DNA of 40,246 nucleotides from Bacillus sp. JCM 19058 (GCA_001310555.1 BAXO01000051.1:1-40246), one strand, 5' to 3'; shown: positions 26,484 to 38,980, numbered from the stretch's first letter. The notes: a model not told the origin generated them from the letters alone. Numbers and translations are program-made.

Positions 26484-27367
26484 GAATCGTACCTCCGTTT
26501 TTTACTTTTGATTTCATCAAGAAATTGCACATAGTGCTGATAGCGATACGGCAAAATCTCACTCGCTTCAACGGCTTCGAGAACAGCACAGTTCGGCTCT
26601 GACGTATGACTACAGCCTCTGAATTTGCAGCGTGCTGCCATCTCTGCAATTTCCGGGAAAAGGAAGGTTAGCTGTTCCGCTTTCACAGCAGTAAAGTCAA
26701 GAGAGCTGAATCCAGGTGTATCTGCGACAAGTCCAGTACCAACAGGAAGTAGTTCAACATGCCTAGTCGTATGCTTACCTCTCCCTAAATGAGCTGAAAT
26801 TTGAGCCGTTTCGATCGTAAATTCCGGATTGATCGCATTCAGCAGCGAGGACTTGCCCACGCCTGACTGCCCGGCCACCACACTAACTTTCCCCTCTAGC
26901 AAAGGGATCACTTGCTGAACGCTTTCCTGATCGTTCATAGAGGTTAGCACAAGACGGTAGCCGATGTTCTGATAATCGTGTTGATATGCTTTGATCGATT
27001 GGAGCTGCTGCTCGGTTAATAAATCGATTTTGCTAATAATGATCACTGGCTCAATTTGATGAAATTCGATGTGAACTAAAAAGCGATCAAGCAATTGCGA
27101 GCTAAATTCTGGCTCTTCTGCGGAAAAAACGAGCAGCGCTTGATCAATATTGGCAATTGGCGGTCGGTTTAGCTCATTTGTTCGTGGAAACACTTCAAGC
27201 ACATAACCGTCCGTCTCATTTTCGGCCTCAAACCTGACTCGATCTCCGACGAGCGGTTTAATATTGCGCTTGCGGAAATTACCTCTGCCCCTACATTGAA
27301 AGAGAGCATGTTCTGATTGTACGTAATAAAAGCCACTCAATGCTTTCACAATCAATCCTTCTGCCAT
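26480..27367 (-). CDS. rsgA: Ribosome small subunit GTPase RsgA (CpgA)
   Basis: Late 30S assembly GTPase, also a PrkC substrate in B. subtilis. It has 295 residues. An N-terminal OB fold (GRGNFRKRNIKPLVGDRVRF) precedes a circularly permuted GTPase with the order G4 (ISKIDLL), G1 (GQSGVGKSSLLNAI), G3 (DTPGFSS). A C-terminal zinc site C-x5-C-x-H-x5-C lies in ARCKFRGCSHTSEPNCAV. GGAGG precedes the ATG. A terminator at 27525-27560 separates it from prkC, so it needs its own promoter. Undamaged. Confidence 0.96.
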   Translation of the reverse strand: MAEGLIVKALSGFYYVQSEHALFQCRGRGNFRKRNIKPLVGDRVRFEAENETDGYVLEVFPRTNELNRPPIANIDQALLVFSAEEPEFSSQLLDRFLVHIEFHQIEPVIIISKIDLLTEQQLQSIKAYQHDYQNIGYRLVLTSMNDQESVQQVIPLLEGKVSVVAGQSGVGKSSLLNAINPEFTIETAQISAHLGRGKHTTRHVELLPVGTGLVADTPGFSSLDFTAVKAEQLTFLFPEIAEMAARCKFRGCSHTSEPNCAVLEAVEASEILPYRYQHYVQFLDEIKSKKRRYDS

Positions 27368-27524
27368 GCAGGCCTCCTTTACTCAAACATTGATTTTAGC
27401 TATAGCTCTATCTTGAGCAGAGCGTAGGTGGAAATGGACGAACTCCCAACGCGCTCGCCTTCGGGCGCCTCTTGTCAAAGGTAAGACGGTCCCTCACCCC
27501 ATCGCTCCCCTTCTTCTTAGCATG

Positions 27525-27560
27525 AAAAAGCAAGCCCTAGCTTGAACCGACTTGCTTTTT
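27525..27560. terminator. Bidirectional terminator between prkC and rsgA
   Basis: A 10-bp stem AAAAAGCAAG/CTTGCTTTTT with a 16-base loop, read well on both strands. It sits about 40 bases after the repaired prkC stop. Confidence 0.8.
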
Positions 27561-27602
27561 CCGATTTAGAGCCTTTCGTTCAGCGTACCAATGAGAGCCT
27601 CT

Positions 27603-29679
27603 TTAATACGTCCGTTCGTCCGATTCCCTCACAAGCTCCCCATTAATATAAACCTTATAGGAGCCCCCGTAGCTTGGGCTCACCTCGAGCGGGATCGTAT
27701 ACACCTTCGTATCGTTTATCGTTTCCTCGATAAAAACTTCCTCTTCTCCCTCTGTCGTCGCATCACGATAAACGATGCGGATGTCAAAGGATTTACCAGC
27801 TTCTTTGTCCTCTTCGCTAACTTCAATTTTTTTGATTGACTCTGTCTATCCGAGATTGCTCCTCATCTGGTTCCGGATCAGGATCAGGTTCAGGATCTGG
27901 TTCAGGATCCGGTTCTTCCGGTTCGTTCTCTTCCTTCGGACCTAATGAAATCGCGATATAAATCTCGTCACCTCTAGTGACTGTCGTATAGGCTTCAGGT
28001 GATTGACGGATGACGCGCCCTTTGGCAATTTGCGGATGGTGCACCTCTTCTGCCCTAACGGTTAAGCCGACCTCCTGCAAATAGTCTCTAGCTTCCTGCT
28101 CTTCCTTCCCGACAAAGTTTTCGAGACGAATCGTCGAGCTGATGCTATAAGTTAAAACGACCGTCGTTTCCTCAGGGACTGCCATCGTCCCTTCCTCCGG
28201 CTCCTGAGACAACACCGTCCCCGGCGTTTCATCCGATTCTTCTGCTTCTGTCTTCACGGTAAAGTTTAGCTCTTTAAGCATTTCCTCTGCCTGTTCGACC
28301 GGCATACCGACATAATTATTAACCTCGATTTGATCCGCTGCTGTATTGACAAAAAGCGTGACCTCGGCATTTTTCTTCACCATGGAGCCGGCGGGCGGAT
28401 TTTGCCTTGCGACTTGCCCGTTAGCTACCGAGTCGTCCTTCGTCTCTTCGCGCTTCACGATCAGTTGTAAATCGATCAGCTCTTGTTCAGCCTTTTCATA
28501 CTCATAACCAACTAGTTCTGGAATTTCTACTTCCTCTACTTTAAATAACCCCGGCATGAGCGCGAAAGCGACGAGTGCTGCACCGAACACTACGATAACC
28601 GCAAGCAGAAGACCGATCAGCCATTTCCGCTTTTTTTTCGGCTTTGTCGCAGCAGCTCCTGCCTTCTTCCCATCAGTCTGCTTCGACTGGGGCTGACTAG
28701 ACTTTTCTGGCCGGTTTGCGTGATCGTTTTTCGGCTTCGCTGTGATCGTCTGCTCGTGCTTGTCCATATTTGCCAGTGAGCCAACGACCGGAATCGCCTT
28801 CGTCGTATCCTCGTTGTCGCTTCCTTCCTCAAAGCGTTCTTCATCGAAGCGCTCCGGCTGCAATGCCGTCTCGACATCCTCTTCCATTGCCTGAATCGAT
28901 TCATAGCGCCGGAGCGGATCTTTGACGGTCGCACGGCGAATGATATTTTCTACGCTTTGTGGTAAGGAAGGAACGAGCGCCCGTGCTGACGGAACTTCGT
29001 TTTGCAAATGCTTAATCGCAATGGAAACGGCCGTGTCTCCCGAAAACGGTAACGTCCCTGTCACCATCTCAAATAAAACAATTCCTAGCGAATAAATATC
29101 CGATTTATGGGTGACATGCCCTCCCCGCGCCTGCTCAGGCGACAAATAGTGCACCGAGCCCATGACTGTATTCGTATGAGTAATTGTCGCTGACGACATC
29201 GCTCTAGCAATGCCAAAGTCCACGACCTTGGCGACACCGTCCTCGCGGATTAAAATATTGTGAGGCTTCAAATCGCGATGAACGATATGATGAGCATGGG
29301 CGTGAGCAATCGCCGCCAGCATTTGCTCCATAATTCCAAGAGCTTGCTCTACAGGCAAAGGTCCCTTTTCCTGAATGAGCTCCTTCAATGTTTGGCCATT
29401 GACGCATTCCATTACTATGTAATACGTATTGCCTTCTTCTCCAACATCATAAATATTGACGATATTCTCGTGGGCAAGACTTGTCGCTGCTTGTGCTTCA
29501 CGGCGAAATCGTTTAATGAATTGTTCGTCATCAGAAAATTGCGGCTGGAGTACCTTTACTGCTACTTGGCGATCCAAAATAATATCGAGCGCACGATAAA
29601 CATTCGCCATTCCGCCTCCGCCGATTAATTCAAGAATCTCATAACGGCCATTGATACGTTGTCCAATCATCTTCTTCAC
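27603..29679 (-). CDS. prkC: Ser/Thr protein kinase PrkC with PASTA repeats, one-base frameshift
   Basis: Membrane kinase that senses muropeptides and controls germination and cell-wall metabolism. Kinase domain 1-270: GGGGMANVYRA, VAVKVL, catalytic HRDLKPHN, DFGIARA, SPEQARG. A membrane helix follows (LIGLLLAVIVVFGAALVAF, about 355-375), then three PASTA domains and an acidic proline-rich stretch of DP/EP repeats. The frame breaks at a 7-T run (27827-27833) and would stop at 27823. Removing one base adds about 75 residues (NQKIEVSEEDKEAGKS to NGELVRESDERTY), the Ig-like C-terminal domain known in B. subtilis PrkC. Repaired length is 691. It overlaps the prpC stop by four bases. Confidence 0.95.
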
Positions 29680-30432
29680 CCATCACTCATCATCTCATTC
29701 GGAAAATGAATAAGAGCTATTGATATATTATCTTCCCCGCCGCGCTCATTTGCCAGCTGAACAAAAGCGTCAGCCTTCGTCTCCACTGTCCCGTCCTCCT
29801 GGAGAAGCTGATTCATTTCATCAGCAGAAACCTTATTAGACAATCCGTCCGAACAGAGAAGGACACTCTGCCCTTCTTCTATTTGAAGCGTATGCAGATC
29901 CATTTTAATTTCTGGCTCCGTACCGAGTACACGAAGAACCACGTTTTTGCGCGGATGATGCTCGGCTTCCTTTTCTGATATTTGCCCGCTTCGCACGAGC
30001 TCCTGTACGAGTGAATGATCTTCGGTTTTTGCTGTAAACCCGTGCTCATTGCCGAGGTAAGCCCGACTGTCGCCGATATGTCCAATCGAAACGAATTCGT
30101 CCGTGCAAACAGCTGCAATGAGCGTGGTCCCCATTCCTTGACATTCCTCATTTTCGTTCGCATGCTGAAACAACGCTTGATTGATGTCTTTAAATTGCTG
30201 CTCCAGCCACGTTTCTGCAGCAGATGCGGATGCCGGGACGTCGTTTTTTTTCCCACGCTTCCTTCAAAAAGGATGTCGTCATAGAACTTGCGACATCGCC
30301 AGCGAGATGTCCGCCCATTCCATCTGCGACGACAGCCAGCAACCCTTCATCTTTGACAAAAACCCCACCGTCATCCTCGTTATGGGTGCGTACTTTCCCT
30401 ACATCCGTACGAAATGCATACTCCATCCTCAT
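29676..30432 (-). CDS. prpC: PP2C-type protein phosphatase PrpC, one-base frameshift
   Basis: PrpC removes phosphates placed by PrkC. Metal-dependent PP2C motifs: [59 protein letters not shown] and ERGGEDNIS. The frame breaks at an 8-T run (30244-30251); removing one base joins [20 protein letters not shown] and gives 251 residues. I use the ATG at 30432 ([14 protein letters not shown]) after GAGGTGAACAGT. It starts 5 bases after rlmN and overlaps prkC, so kinase and phosphatase are made together. Confidence 0.94.
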
Positions 30433-30437
30433 ACTGT

Positions 30438-31527
30438 TCACCTCGTCTCCTCTTTTCTCTCCTTCGCACGCAGTTGACCGCAAGCCGCATCAATGTCATG
30501 TCCTTGCTCACGTCGAATGGTCACATTAATCCCTTTGCTTTTTAACACTTTCTCAAAGGCAAAAATTTGCTCTCGCGGCGTTCGAGCATAGTCCCGTTCC
30601 AACACGTAGTTGACAGGAATTAAATTAACATGGCACTTCATTCCTTTAATAAGCTCTGCTAGCTCTTCAGCGTGCTCTTTTTGATCATTGACGCCGCCGA
30701 ATAAACCATATTCAAATGAGACGCGTCGTCCGGTTTGCTCGATGTAGTATTGAATCGCCTCCATCAGCTTTGGTAAGGGCCAAGCCGATTGACCGGCATT
30801 AATCTGCTGCGAATCTCATTGTTAGGGGCGTGCAGGGAAAGCGCAAAATTAATTTGCAGCTTTTCGTCGGCAAATTTGTAAATTTTAGGTATGACTCCGC
30901 TTGTTGAGACAGTAATATGCCTTGCCCCGATATTTAACCCTTGATCATGATTGATCGTTTTTAAAAACGGCAGTAGCTGATCGTAATTGTCAAAAGGCTC
31001 ACCGATCCCCATGACGACAACAGAGCGAACGCGCTCGCCGCTTTCGTCCATTGCTCGCTGCGATTCAACGACTTGAGCGACAATTTCGCCGGCTGCAAGA
31101 TTTCGTTTTAATCCACCGAGCGTTGAAGCGCAAAAGGTACAGCCGAGCCGGCAGCCGACTTGAGTTGTGACACAAACGCTGCTTCCGTAATCATGGCGCA
31201 TGACGACCGTTTCAATCGAATAGCCATCGTGCAGCTCAAACAAAAACTTGACGGTCCCGTCGTTCGAGGTTTGCTGCACAACTTTTTTTTAAGGTCGTAA
31301 TCATAAAGGCTTTCGACATTTTTGCCCGTAAATCCTTTGACAAATTCGTCATCTGTTCAAAGTTAGTTACCCTTTTTTGATAAAGCCATTCAAAAATCTG
31401 CGTTGCGCGAAACTTCGCTTCTCCTTGCTCTATTAACCATTGCTGTAGCTCATCAAACGATAAAGAATACACGGAGGGTAATTCTTCCGTCTTTACTCGC
31501 TTGACTTTTTTTTGCTAACTCATGCAT
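30438..31527 (-). CDS. rlmN: Dual-specificity 23S rRNA/tRNA methyltransferase RlmN, three frame breaks
   Basis: Radical SAM enzyme that methylates C2 of A2503 in 23S rRNA and A37 in tRNAs. It has the cluster motif [11 protein letters not shown] (CxxxCxxC), [21 protein letters not shown] and [18 protein letters not shown]. Gains at 8-T runs 31506-31513 (start region [18 protein letters not shown]) and 31283-31290 ([15 protein letters not shown]), and a loss near 30784 ([18 protein letters not shown]). Repaired length is 362 residues, normal. The start at 31527 follows GAAGGTG. It follows rsmB by 18 bases. Confidence 0.94.
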
Positions 31528-31545
31528 TCTGACACACCTTCCGTC

Positions 31546-32892
31546 CTAATCGTCTTTCCTTTTTAAACAAGCGATAAAAAACCCGTCCGTTTGGTAATCG
31601 TGGGGGAAAATCGTCACCATCCCCGCCTTGCCCTTCTCTGCCAACTCGGAAGGCAACCGCTCACCCATTTTTCGATCGAGTACAAATTGCTCGTTCTTTT
31701 CGAGAAAAGCATTGATGATCTCCTCATTTTCAGCTTTGTCCACTGTACACGTACTATATACGAGCAAACCGCCTTTTCGCAATCGCGGGGCGACCGCTGT
31801 CAAGATTTCCTGTTGCACCTCGGCTATTTGCGCCACACTGTCTTCCGTTTTCGTCCATTTAATATCGGGCTTGCGTCGGATGACTCCAAGTCCACTGCAC
31901 GGCGCATCGATCAAGATTCGATCGAATTGCCTCCCGTTTGCAATCGAAGACAGGTTGCGGGCATCACCAACTAGCGCTTCGATAATGGAAAGCCCGAGAC
32001 GATTCGCCTGCTCCTTCACTAGCTTTACTTTATGGGCATGCAAATCGAGGATAGCAAGGCGCCCCGATTTTCCATCAGCTCAGCCAGGTGAGTTGACTTT
32101 CCGCCGGGGGCCGCACACGCATCGAGCACTTGCTGCTCAGGGGCTGGTCCTAAAGCTCGGGCAACGAGCATTGAGCTTTGGTCCTGCGCTGTTACCAAGC
32201 CGCTTTTATACGCTTGTGATTCAAACACTTGACCGCTGTCAATCGTCAATGCATCCTCCGCAAGGCTTCCAGCTTCTGCCTTTATTCCTTCCGCCGACAG
32301 AAGCTCGATCGCTTCCTCGACCGTTGCCTTGAGTCGATTTACTCTCATCGTGACTGAAGGCGGCTTCAAGCTTTCTTCGCACATCCGCTTCGTCGTCTCA
32401 TAGCCGTATTGCTGTGACCAGCGCTGAACGAGCCAAAGGGGGAAACTCGTGACTAGCGCTACTTTTTCCAGCTTGTTCGTTATTTCGCTCAAATCGCTGA
32501 CTCCCTCACGTTGAAGCGAGCGCAGGACTCCATTGACCATCCCGCCAATTCCTTTGTGCCCTCTTTTTTTTCGCAATCGTTACCGCTTCATGAATGACTG
32601 CGTGAGCGGGTACGCGTTCAAGGTAAACCATTTGGTAAGCAGATAAACGCAATAGAACTTTGACCCAGAGCTCCAGGCGGTGCATGCCCTTCCTGACAAA
32701 TGGGGCGAGATAATAGTCCAGCGTATTGCGTCGCTGAACCGTGCCATAAACGATTTCCGTCAAAAGCCCGACGTCTCGCGCTCAAGCTGTTCGCGTCGAA
32801 TCGTTTGATTCAGCAACAAATTGCTGTACGCCTGATTTTTTTTCAATTTGCAGTAAAATATCGAGAGCTACTTCTCTTACTAACTTACTCAT
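31546..32892 (-). CDS. rsmB: 16S rRNA (cytosine967-C5)-methyltransferase RsmB, four frame breaks
   Basis: RsmB methylates C967 of 16S rRNA. An N-terminal NusB-like domain ([18 protein letters not shown]) precedes the SAM domain: [35 protein letters not shown] (catalytic Cys) and [12 protein letters not shown]. Gains at 8-T runs 32836-32843 ([17 protein letters not shown]) and 32554-32561 ([11 protein letters not shown]); losses near 32771-32782 and at CCCC 32062-32065 ([15 protein letters not shown]). They cancel, giving 448 residues, equal to the family. The ATG at 32892 overlaps the fmt stop by eight bases. Confidence 0.94.
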
Positions 32893-33832
32893 TTGCTCCT
32901 CCCAGCCTCATTCCTTTTTGCACAAAGGAGCCTGCGCCTCGCAGAAACTGTTCAGCAGACATTCGTTTCTTACCAGCCGGCTGGAGTTCGACTATTTTTA
33001 AAGCAGTCTCATTTCCAGTTGCAACGACAAATCCATCCGTTTCAAGTGCAATAACGGTTCCTGGTGCTGCCGACTCGCTCGCTTTCCGTTTTTCTGCCCA
33101 CCAGATTTTCGTCGTCTGACCTTCTAGCTCCGTATAAGCAACTGGCCAAGGATGGAGCCCCCTTACTTGGTTGTAAAGCTGCTCACCGTCTCTACTCCAA
33201 TCGATACGCTCCATTTCTCTCGTTATGTTTTTGGCAAAAGTGACCTTTGTCTCATCCTGCCTTTGCTGCTGGATTGTACCAGCCTCAATGTTAGGCAATG
33301 TTTCCATGAGCAAGTCCGCACCGGCCTGACTAAGCTTATCGTGAAGCGTTCCGACATGATCGCATTCCTCAATCGCCACTTCGACCTGGCTAAGTATATT
33401 TCCAGCATCGAGCTTTTCCACCATGTACATAATCGTCACTCCGGTTTTCGCTTCACCGTCAATAATTGCCTGATGGATCGGAGCCCCGCCACGGTACTTT
33501 GGCAGAAGAGAAGCATGGACATTAATACAGCCATACTTTGGAGCTTCCAGCAAAGCGGTTGGCAAAATCTGTCCGAACGCCGCCGTTACGATTACATCTG
33601 GTTCATAGGCAAGCACCTTTTCCAGCTCAGCCGGCTCTCGGACCCGTTCAGGCTGAATGACAGGAAGCCCGTGCTTTTTCGCTTCGACTTTTACAGGAGG
33701 AGCGGTTAACACACGCTTCCTTCCTACTGGCCGATCAGGCTGAGTGACTACAGCGACAACCTGATAGGATTTTATCAGCCTTTGCAGAACAGGCACCGCA
33801 AAAGCTGGTGTTCCCATGAAGACAATTTTCAT
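32885..33832 (-). CDS. fmt: Methionyl-tRNA formyltransferase
   Basis: Fmt formylates initiator Met-tRNA. The 315-residue protein has a Rossmann domain ([19 protein letters not shown]), catalytic region [22 protein letters not shown] (Asn and His), [11 protein letters not shown], and a C-terminal OB-like domain ([21 protein letters not shown]). In B. subtilis the deformylase gene def sits just before it; here priA is followed directly by fmt after 42 bases. Undamaged. Confidence 0.97.
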   Translation of the reverse strand: MKIVFMGTPAFAVPVLQRLIKSYQVVAVVTQPDRPVGRKRVLTAPPVKVEAKKHGLPVIQPERVREPAELEKVLAYEPDVIVTAAFGQILPTALLEAPKYGCINVHASLLPKYRGGAPIHQAIIDGEAKTGVTIMYMVEKLDAGNILSQVEVAIEECDHVGTLHDKLSQAGADLLMETLPNIEAGTIQQQRQDETKVTFAKNITREMERIDWSRDGEQLYNQVRGLHPWPVAYTELEGQTTKIWWAEKRKASESAAPGTVIALETDGFVVATGNETALKIVELQPAGKKRMSAEQFLRGAGSFVQKGMRLGGANE

Positions 33833-33874
33833 CGTTTTTCCTGCCTTTCTAACGAAAATGCTTTATTTAGCATT

Positions 33875-36287
33875 TTACATAAACAAATAAGGATTTAAAT
33901 CGATCTGAATTTGCAAATCTCCCTGATAGATATCACGGAGGTAGTGCTGCTGCACTTCCTTTAACGTCTTTTTCAGTTTCGGTTCATTTTTGTATTTTAT
34001 CATGCATTGATAACGATATCTATCCTTTATCCGAGCAATCGGTGAAACGACAGGGCCGAGCACCTCACTATTGTCGGCGAGTTCCCTTTTCAGAAAAGCT
34101 GCTATTTTTTTTCAGTAACAGCGATGACCTTCGTCAATTCATGATGAGAAACGGTAACAAGGACTAGAAAGAAGTATGGCGGGTATCCCCCTTGGCGGCG
34201 CTGATGCATTTCTGTCAGGAAATAGCGCTCGTAGTCGTGCGACTTCACCAATTCGATACTGTAATGCTCCGGTGTATAAGTCTGTATAATGACTTCACCG
34301 GGCAGCTGAGCCCGCCCGGCGCGGCCGCTTACTTGTTCCATTAATTGAAACGTTCGTTCTGCCGCGCGAAAATCGGGAATGTGAAGCATAGAATCGGCTG
34401 CTAACACTCCGACGAGCGTAATCCTTGGGAAATCCAAGCCTTTGGCAATCATTTGCGTACCTAGAAGAATATCCGCATCACCTTTACCGAAGGAGTCAAG
34501 CAATTGCTGGTGAGCTCCTTTTCTTCTCGTCGTATCATTGTCCATGCGGATCACTCTAGCCTCGGGCAGGATACGAGTTAGCTCTTCCTCGACCTTTTGG
34601 GTACCTGAACCGAAGAAACGGATATGCTCACTACCACACGATTGACATGATGTCGGCATCGCCTCCTCATGGCCGCAATAGTGGCATTTTAATGAATGGT
34701 TGCTACGATGATAAGTAAACGAGATGTCACAATGCTCGCAGGTCGCGACATATCCGCAGTCCCGGCACATGACAAAGGTCGAGTAGCCGCGCCGATTTAA
34801 AAACAGGACGCTTTGCTCCTTTTTGGCGATTCTCTCTTTTAACCGTTCCAATAATGGCATAGAAAACATGGAGCGGTTTCCTAGCCTGAGCTCCTCTCTC
34901 ATATCGACGACGTCGACCGCCGGCAATGGACGCTCGTTTACGCGCTCGAGCAACGGTAAGAGAGTATAAACGTCTTTCTTTGTCCGAGCATAGGATTCGA
35001 GTGAGGGCGTTGCGCTTCCTAAGATCACAGGGCATTGATGATAGTCGCCGCGAAAAATAGCGACGTCTCTCGCGTGATAGCGCGGATTCTCTTCCTGCTT
35101 GTAGCTTGTTTCGTGCTCCTCGTCAATAATGAGCAGGCCGAGCTTTGTAAACGGTGCAAAGACCGCAGACCGTGCTCCGACAACAACCTTGACCTCACCC
35201 CGAGCGATTTTCCGCCATTCATCGTATTTTTCGCCTACTGACAAGCCCGAATGTAAAACGGCTACCAGCGCGCCGAATCGCCCTTTAAAACGCTGAACCA
35301 TTTGCGGAGTTAGAGAAATTTCCGGGACAAGTACGATCGCCTCACGTCCTGACCGTAGGACACGTTCGATCGCTTGCAAGTAGATTTCCGTCTTACCGCT
35401 TCCCGTGACCCCATGCAGCAAAAACGTTTCATGACGGCGCTGCGTTAGTGCAGTCAAAATGGGGGTGAGCACTTCCTCCTGCTTTTCGGTTAACGTAAGA
35501 GGAGTCGTTTTCTTCAGGGAAAGGCCAGACAGCGGATCGCGATACACCTCTTGCTCAAACTCAACAACCAACCTTTTATTCAGCAATGGCTTCAAGGTAC
35601 TTCGTGTTGTTTGCAGCGCTGACAATAGCTCATTTGTTTTTACTGGCGCCTCATCAGCCTTTAACCGAGCGAGAATTTCCTGCTGCTTCTTGCACGTCGA
35701 TCGATTTGTGCCACTAGCGCTTCAAGCGATTCCGTTTGAGTAGCAAGCTTCAAATACTTTTCCGTTTTTTTTCTTGACTTTTTCCTGTACTAAATAGCGT
35801 TCCTCAAGCTTACCATCCAAAACGTGTTGCTTAATATCAGCCAGCCGATCTGGAAATGCCTGAACAAGAGTTTTCCAGGGAATAGACAGCCCACTTTTTA
35901 ATAGAGGCTGAGGAACGGAGCAAACGTCTCGGGCTCGGCAAGGCAAGCAATTTCCTTCTTTACTTTTGCATGGAGAGCTGCCGGCAGCATCGCTTGGAAT
36001 GCAGAAATTTGAAAGCAGAGCGTCTGCTCGGACAGCCATTGACCGAGCGATAGTAGCTCCTTCGTTAATACCGGAGTCACATCCTGCAAAGCATGGATCG
36101 CTTTCAGCTTGTTTATCTCGCTTTCTGCCGCTATCTCCCGTACAAACCCTTGCACATGCCGCGGACCGAAGGGAACGATGACTCGGATTCCCGGTTGCAC
36201 GACGTCCTCCCACTTATCCGGTACAAGATAATCAAATACTCGATCCGTTTGGGCAGCAGGTACATCAACAATTACTTTCGCAATCAA
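33875..36287 (-). CDS. priA: Primosomal replication restart helicase PriA, four frame breaks
   Basis: PriA reloads the replication machinery on stalled forks. N-terminal DNA-binding domain MIAKVIVDVPAAQTDRVFDY; helicase motifs LLHGVTGSGKTEIYLQAI, IDEEHETSYKQEE, ILGSATPSLESYA; zinc ligands CRDCGYVATCEHCD, CHYCGH and CQSCGSEH; GTQMIAKGLDFPRI and VSGRAGRA; C-terminus QIQIDLNPYLFM. Loss near 35910 (PFLQPLLKSGLSIPW), gain at 35765-35772, loss near 35695 (RKQQEILARLKADEAP), and an 8-T run at 34105-34112 needing minus two or plus one. Repaired length is about 804. It overlaps the coaBC stop (ATGA). Confidence 0.95.
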
Positions 36288-37497
36288 AATAACTGGTTCC
36301 TTTCCGCATATTGTTCAACCTCATCAAATATTTTCGCAGCAACATCCTTTTTCTTCATTAATGGATACTCCTGCTCCCTACCGTCATTTGAGTAGATCGT
36401 TACAATATTCGTATCCCCTTGAAAGCCTGCTCCCTGCTTGGAAATATTGTTTGCGACGATTAAATCGAGCTGCTTCTTTTCCAGCTTTTCACGGGCGTAT
36501 TGCTCCACTCGATTCGTCTCGGCAGCAAAGCAACGAGAATTTGACGCTGCTTTCTTTCGCCCAGCTCTTTCAAAATATCTTTCGTTCGCACCATCTCGAT
36601 TTGCCATTCACCCGATTGCTTTTTCATTTTCTCTTGAAAGTGCTTTTTAGGGCGATAATCAGCCACAGCCGCTGCTTTCACAACGAGGTCAGCCTTGTCA
36701 TATTCCTTGATCACGGCCTCATACATCTCTTCTGCGGAAATTACTCGTATAACGCTAACACCCGCCGGCGGCGTAAGATCGGTCGGACCGGTGACAAGCA
36801 CAACATCGGCCCCCCGTTCTTTAGCTTCCGCTGCTAAGGCGTAGCCCATCTTCCCGGATGAATAGTTGCTATAGTAACGAACCGGATCAATTTGCTCCCG
36901 CGTAGGTCCGGCGGTAATTAAGACACGCCGGTCTGTTAATGAGGAGCTTGCTGACACAATAAAATGCTGATTCAAGCTAGCGAGCAAATCGTCCGGTTCA
37001 GCCATCCGGCCTTTTCCTGTCCAGCCGCAGGCGAGATAGCCTTCGCCCGAATCGAGGAAACGATAGCCAGATTGCTTCAATGTATCGATATTCCGTTTAA
37101 CCGCCGGATGATGATACATATTGACATTCATTGCAGGGGCGACATAGATCGGGGCTAATGTAGCCAAAAGTGTTGTCGTTAGCATATCATCGGCAATGCC
37201 GTTCGCTAGTTTTCCGATAACGTTAGCCGTCGCCGGAGCAATAAGAACTAGATCGGCCCAATCCGCAAGCTCAATGTGAGCAATTTTCTCCGGATTAGGC
37301 TCGGTAAATGTATGATCGTAAACCGGTTGCCTCGAGAGGGCTTGAAAGGTTAGCGGCGTTACAAATTGCTTTGCCGACTCCGTCATAATCACCCTCACCT
37401 CTGCCCCAGCTTGAACGAGCTTGCTCGTTAAGGCAGCCGCTTTAAATGCAGCAATCCCGCCACTGACACCAAGTAGAATACGCTTTTGCTTTATCAT
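36284..37497 (-). CDS. coaBC: Bifunctional phosphopantothenoylcysteine decarboxylase/synthetase, one-base frameshift
   Basis: Two steps of coenzyme A synthesis in one protein. CoaC flavoprotein domain (about 1-185): LLGVSGGIAAFKA, IAPATANVIGKLANGIAD, VAPAMNVNMY and the active-site lid ACGWTGKGRMAEP. CoaB domain: VLITAGPTREQIDPVRYYSN, SSGKMGYALA and KAAAVADYRPK. One base is missing near 36530; adding G gives LVGFAAETNRVEQYAREKL and joins the C-terminal frame. Repaired length is 404 residues. The start follows GGGAG and an 8-T run just upstream of the ATG. It is separated from rpoZ by a terminator. Confidence 0.95.
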
Positions 37498-37587
37498 TTT
37501 TTTTCAGCTCCCCTTCCTTCGAACCGTCATAAAAATACATCCTACGATTCCTAGTTTTAATCTAGCAAAAAAACGGCCTCATTTGAC

Positions 37588-37627
37588 ATGAAAACAACCT
37601 ATTTTACGCAAAATAGGTTGTTTTCAT
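37588..37627. terminator. Perfect 18-bp hairpin terminator between rpoZ and coaBC
   Basis: ATGAAAACAACCTATTTT pairs perfectly with its complement across a four-base ACGC loop, with A and T runs at the ends. It lies 11 bases after the rpoZ stop and works on paper in both directions. Confidence 0.75.
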
Positions 37628-37638
37628 AATTACTATAG

Positions 37639-37850
37639 CTATCTTTCTTCCGTCGTTCGTTCAAAATGCAATTGTTCCTCGATGATTTCCTCTAAAGCGA
37701 TGCCGACTGGTTTAAACGAATGGGGGGTAGAAACGAGAGGCCCTTTCGTTTCGTTTTCTTTCATCTCACGTGCTCGTTTGGCAGATACAGTGACTAGTGT
37801 GTACTTAGAATCCAGCTTGTTTAACAACGAATCAATTGACGGGTATAACA

Positions 37851-37851
<1 letters not shown>
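37639..37851 (-). CDS. rpoZ: RNA polymerase omega subunit
   Basis: Omega supports assembly of beta-prime into RNA polymerase. The 70-residue protein starts [20 protein letters not shown] and shows the conserved VSAKRAREM and [14 protein letters not shown]. The start overlaps the gmk stop by one base (TAATG). Undamaged. Confidence 0.95.
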
Positions 37852-38474
<623 letters not shown>

Positions 38475-38675
38475 CTAAGCATCTCTACGATCGCCACCCC
38501 TACAAAAATTGAATTAGCTCCGGACATTGTCCGAATCAGGACAAAAAGGAAACCTTCAAGCAGCGGAAGTTAAGGATCCGCTATATAAGCCCCAACGAAT
38601 CAGTTAAACAAAATGATTGGCTCAAGTATGTCCGCGACTGTCAGCGGAGTATTGTCGAAATCATTATGTATACAA

Positions 38676-38939
38676 TTACGCTTCCTCAGAGCCATCTTCT
38701 TTTGTTGTTAGTCGTTGTGCGACCGTTTCCGGTTGAACAGCACTTAAGATCACATGGTCGCTATCAGCGATAATCACAGCACGAGTACGGCGTCCATATG
38801 TAGCATCAATGAGCATATTACGATCTCTTGCATCTTGTATAATTCTCTTGATCGGTGCTGATTCCGGGCTGACGATCGAAATAATTCGATTGGCAGAAAC
38901 GATATTCCCAAAACCGATATTAATCAGCTTAATATTCAT
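38676..38939 (-). CDS. remA: Extracellular matrix regulator RemA (YlzA)
   Basis: RemA is a DNA-binding protein that forms rings and activates biofilm matrix genes in B. subtilis. The 87-residue protein starts [20 protein letters not shown] and has [16 protein letters not shown] and [21 protein letters not shown], all family hallmarks. GGAGG precedes the ATG. A small inverted-repeat element sits just upstream (38981-39058), between it and yloC. Undamaged. Confidence 0.95.
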   Translation of the reverse strand: MNIKLINIGFGNIVSANRIISIVSPESAPIKRIIQDARDRNMLIDATYGRRTRAVIIADSDHVILSAVQPETVAQRLTTKEDGSEEA

Positions 38940-38980
38940 TATTCGACTTTCCTCCTCGTAAAAAAGAGCCTGTTAACGGT

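Noticed and set aside
31628..32332. 234-codon plus frame opposite rsmB
   Set aside because: Antisense shadow of the conserved RsmB catalytic domain; no family character.
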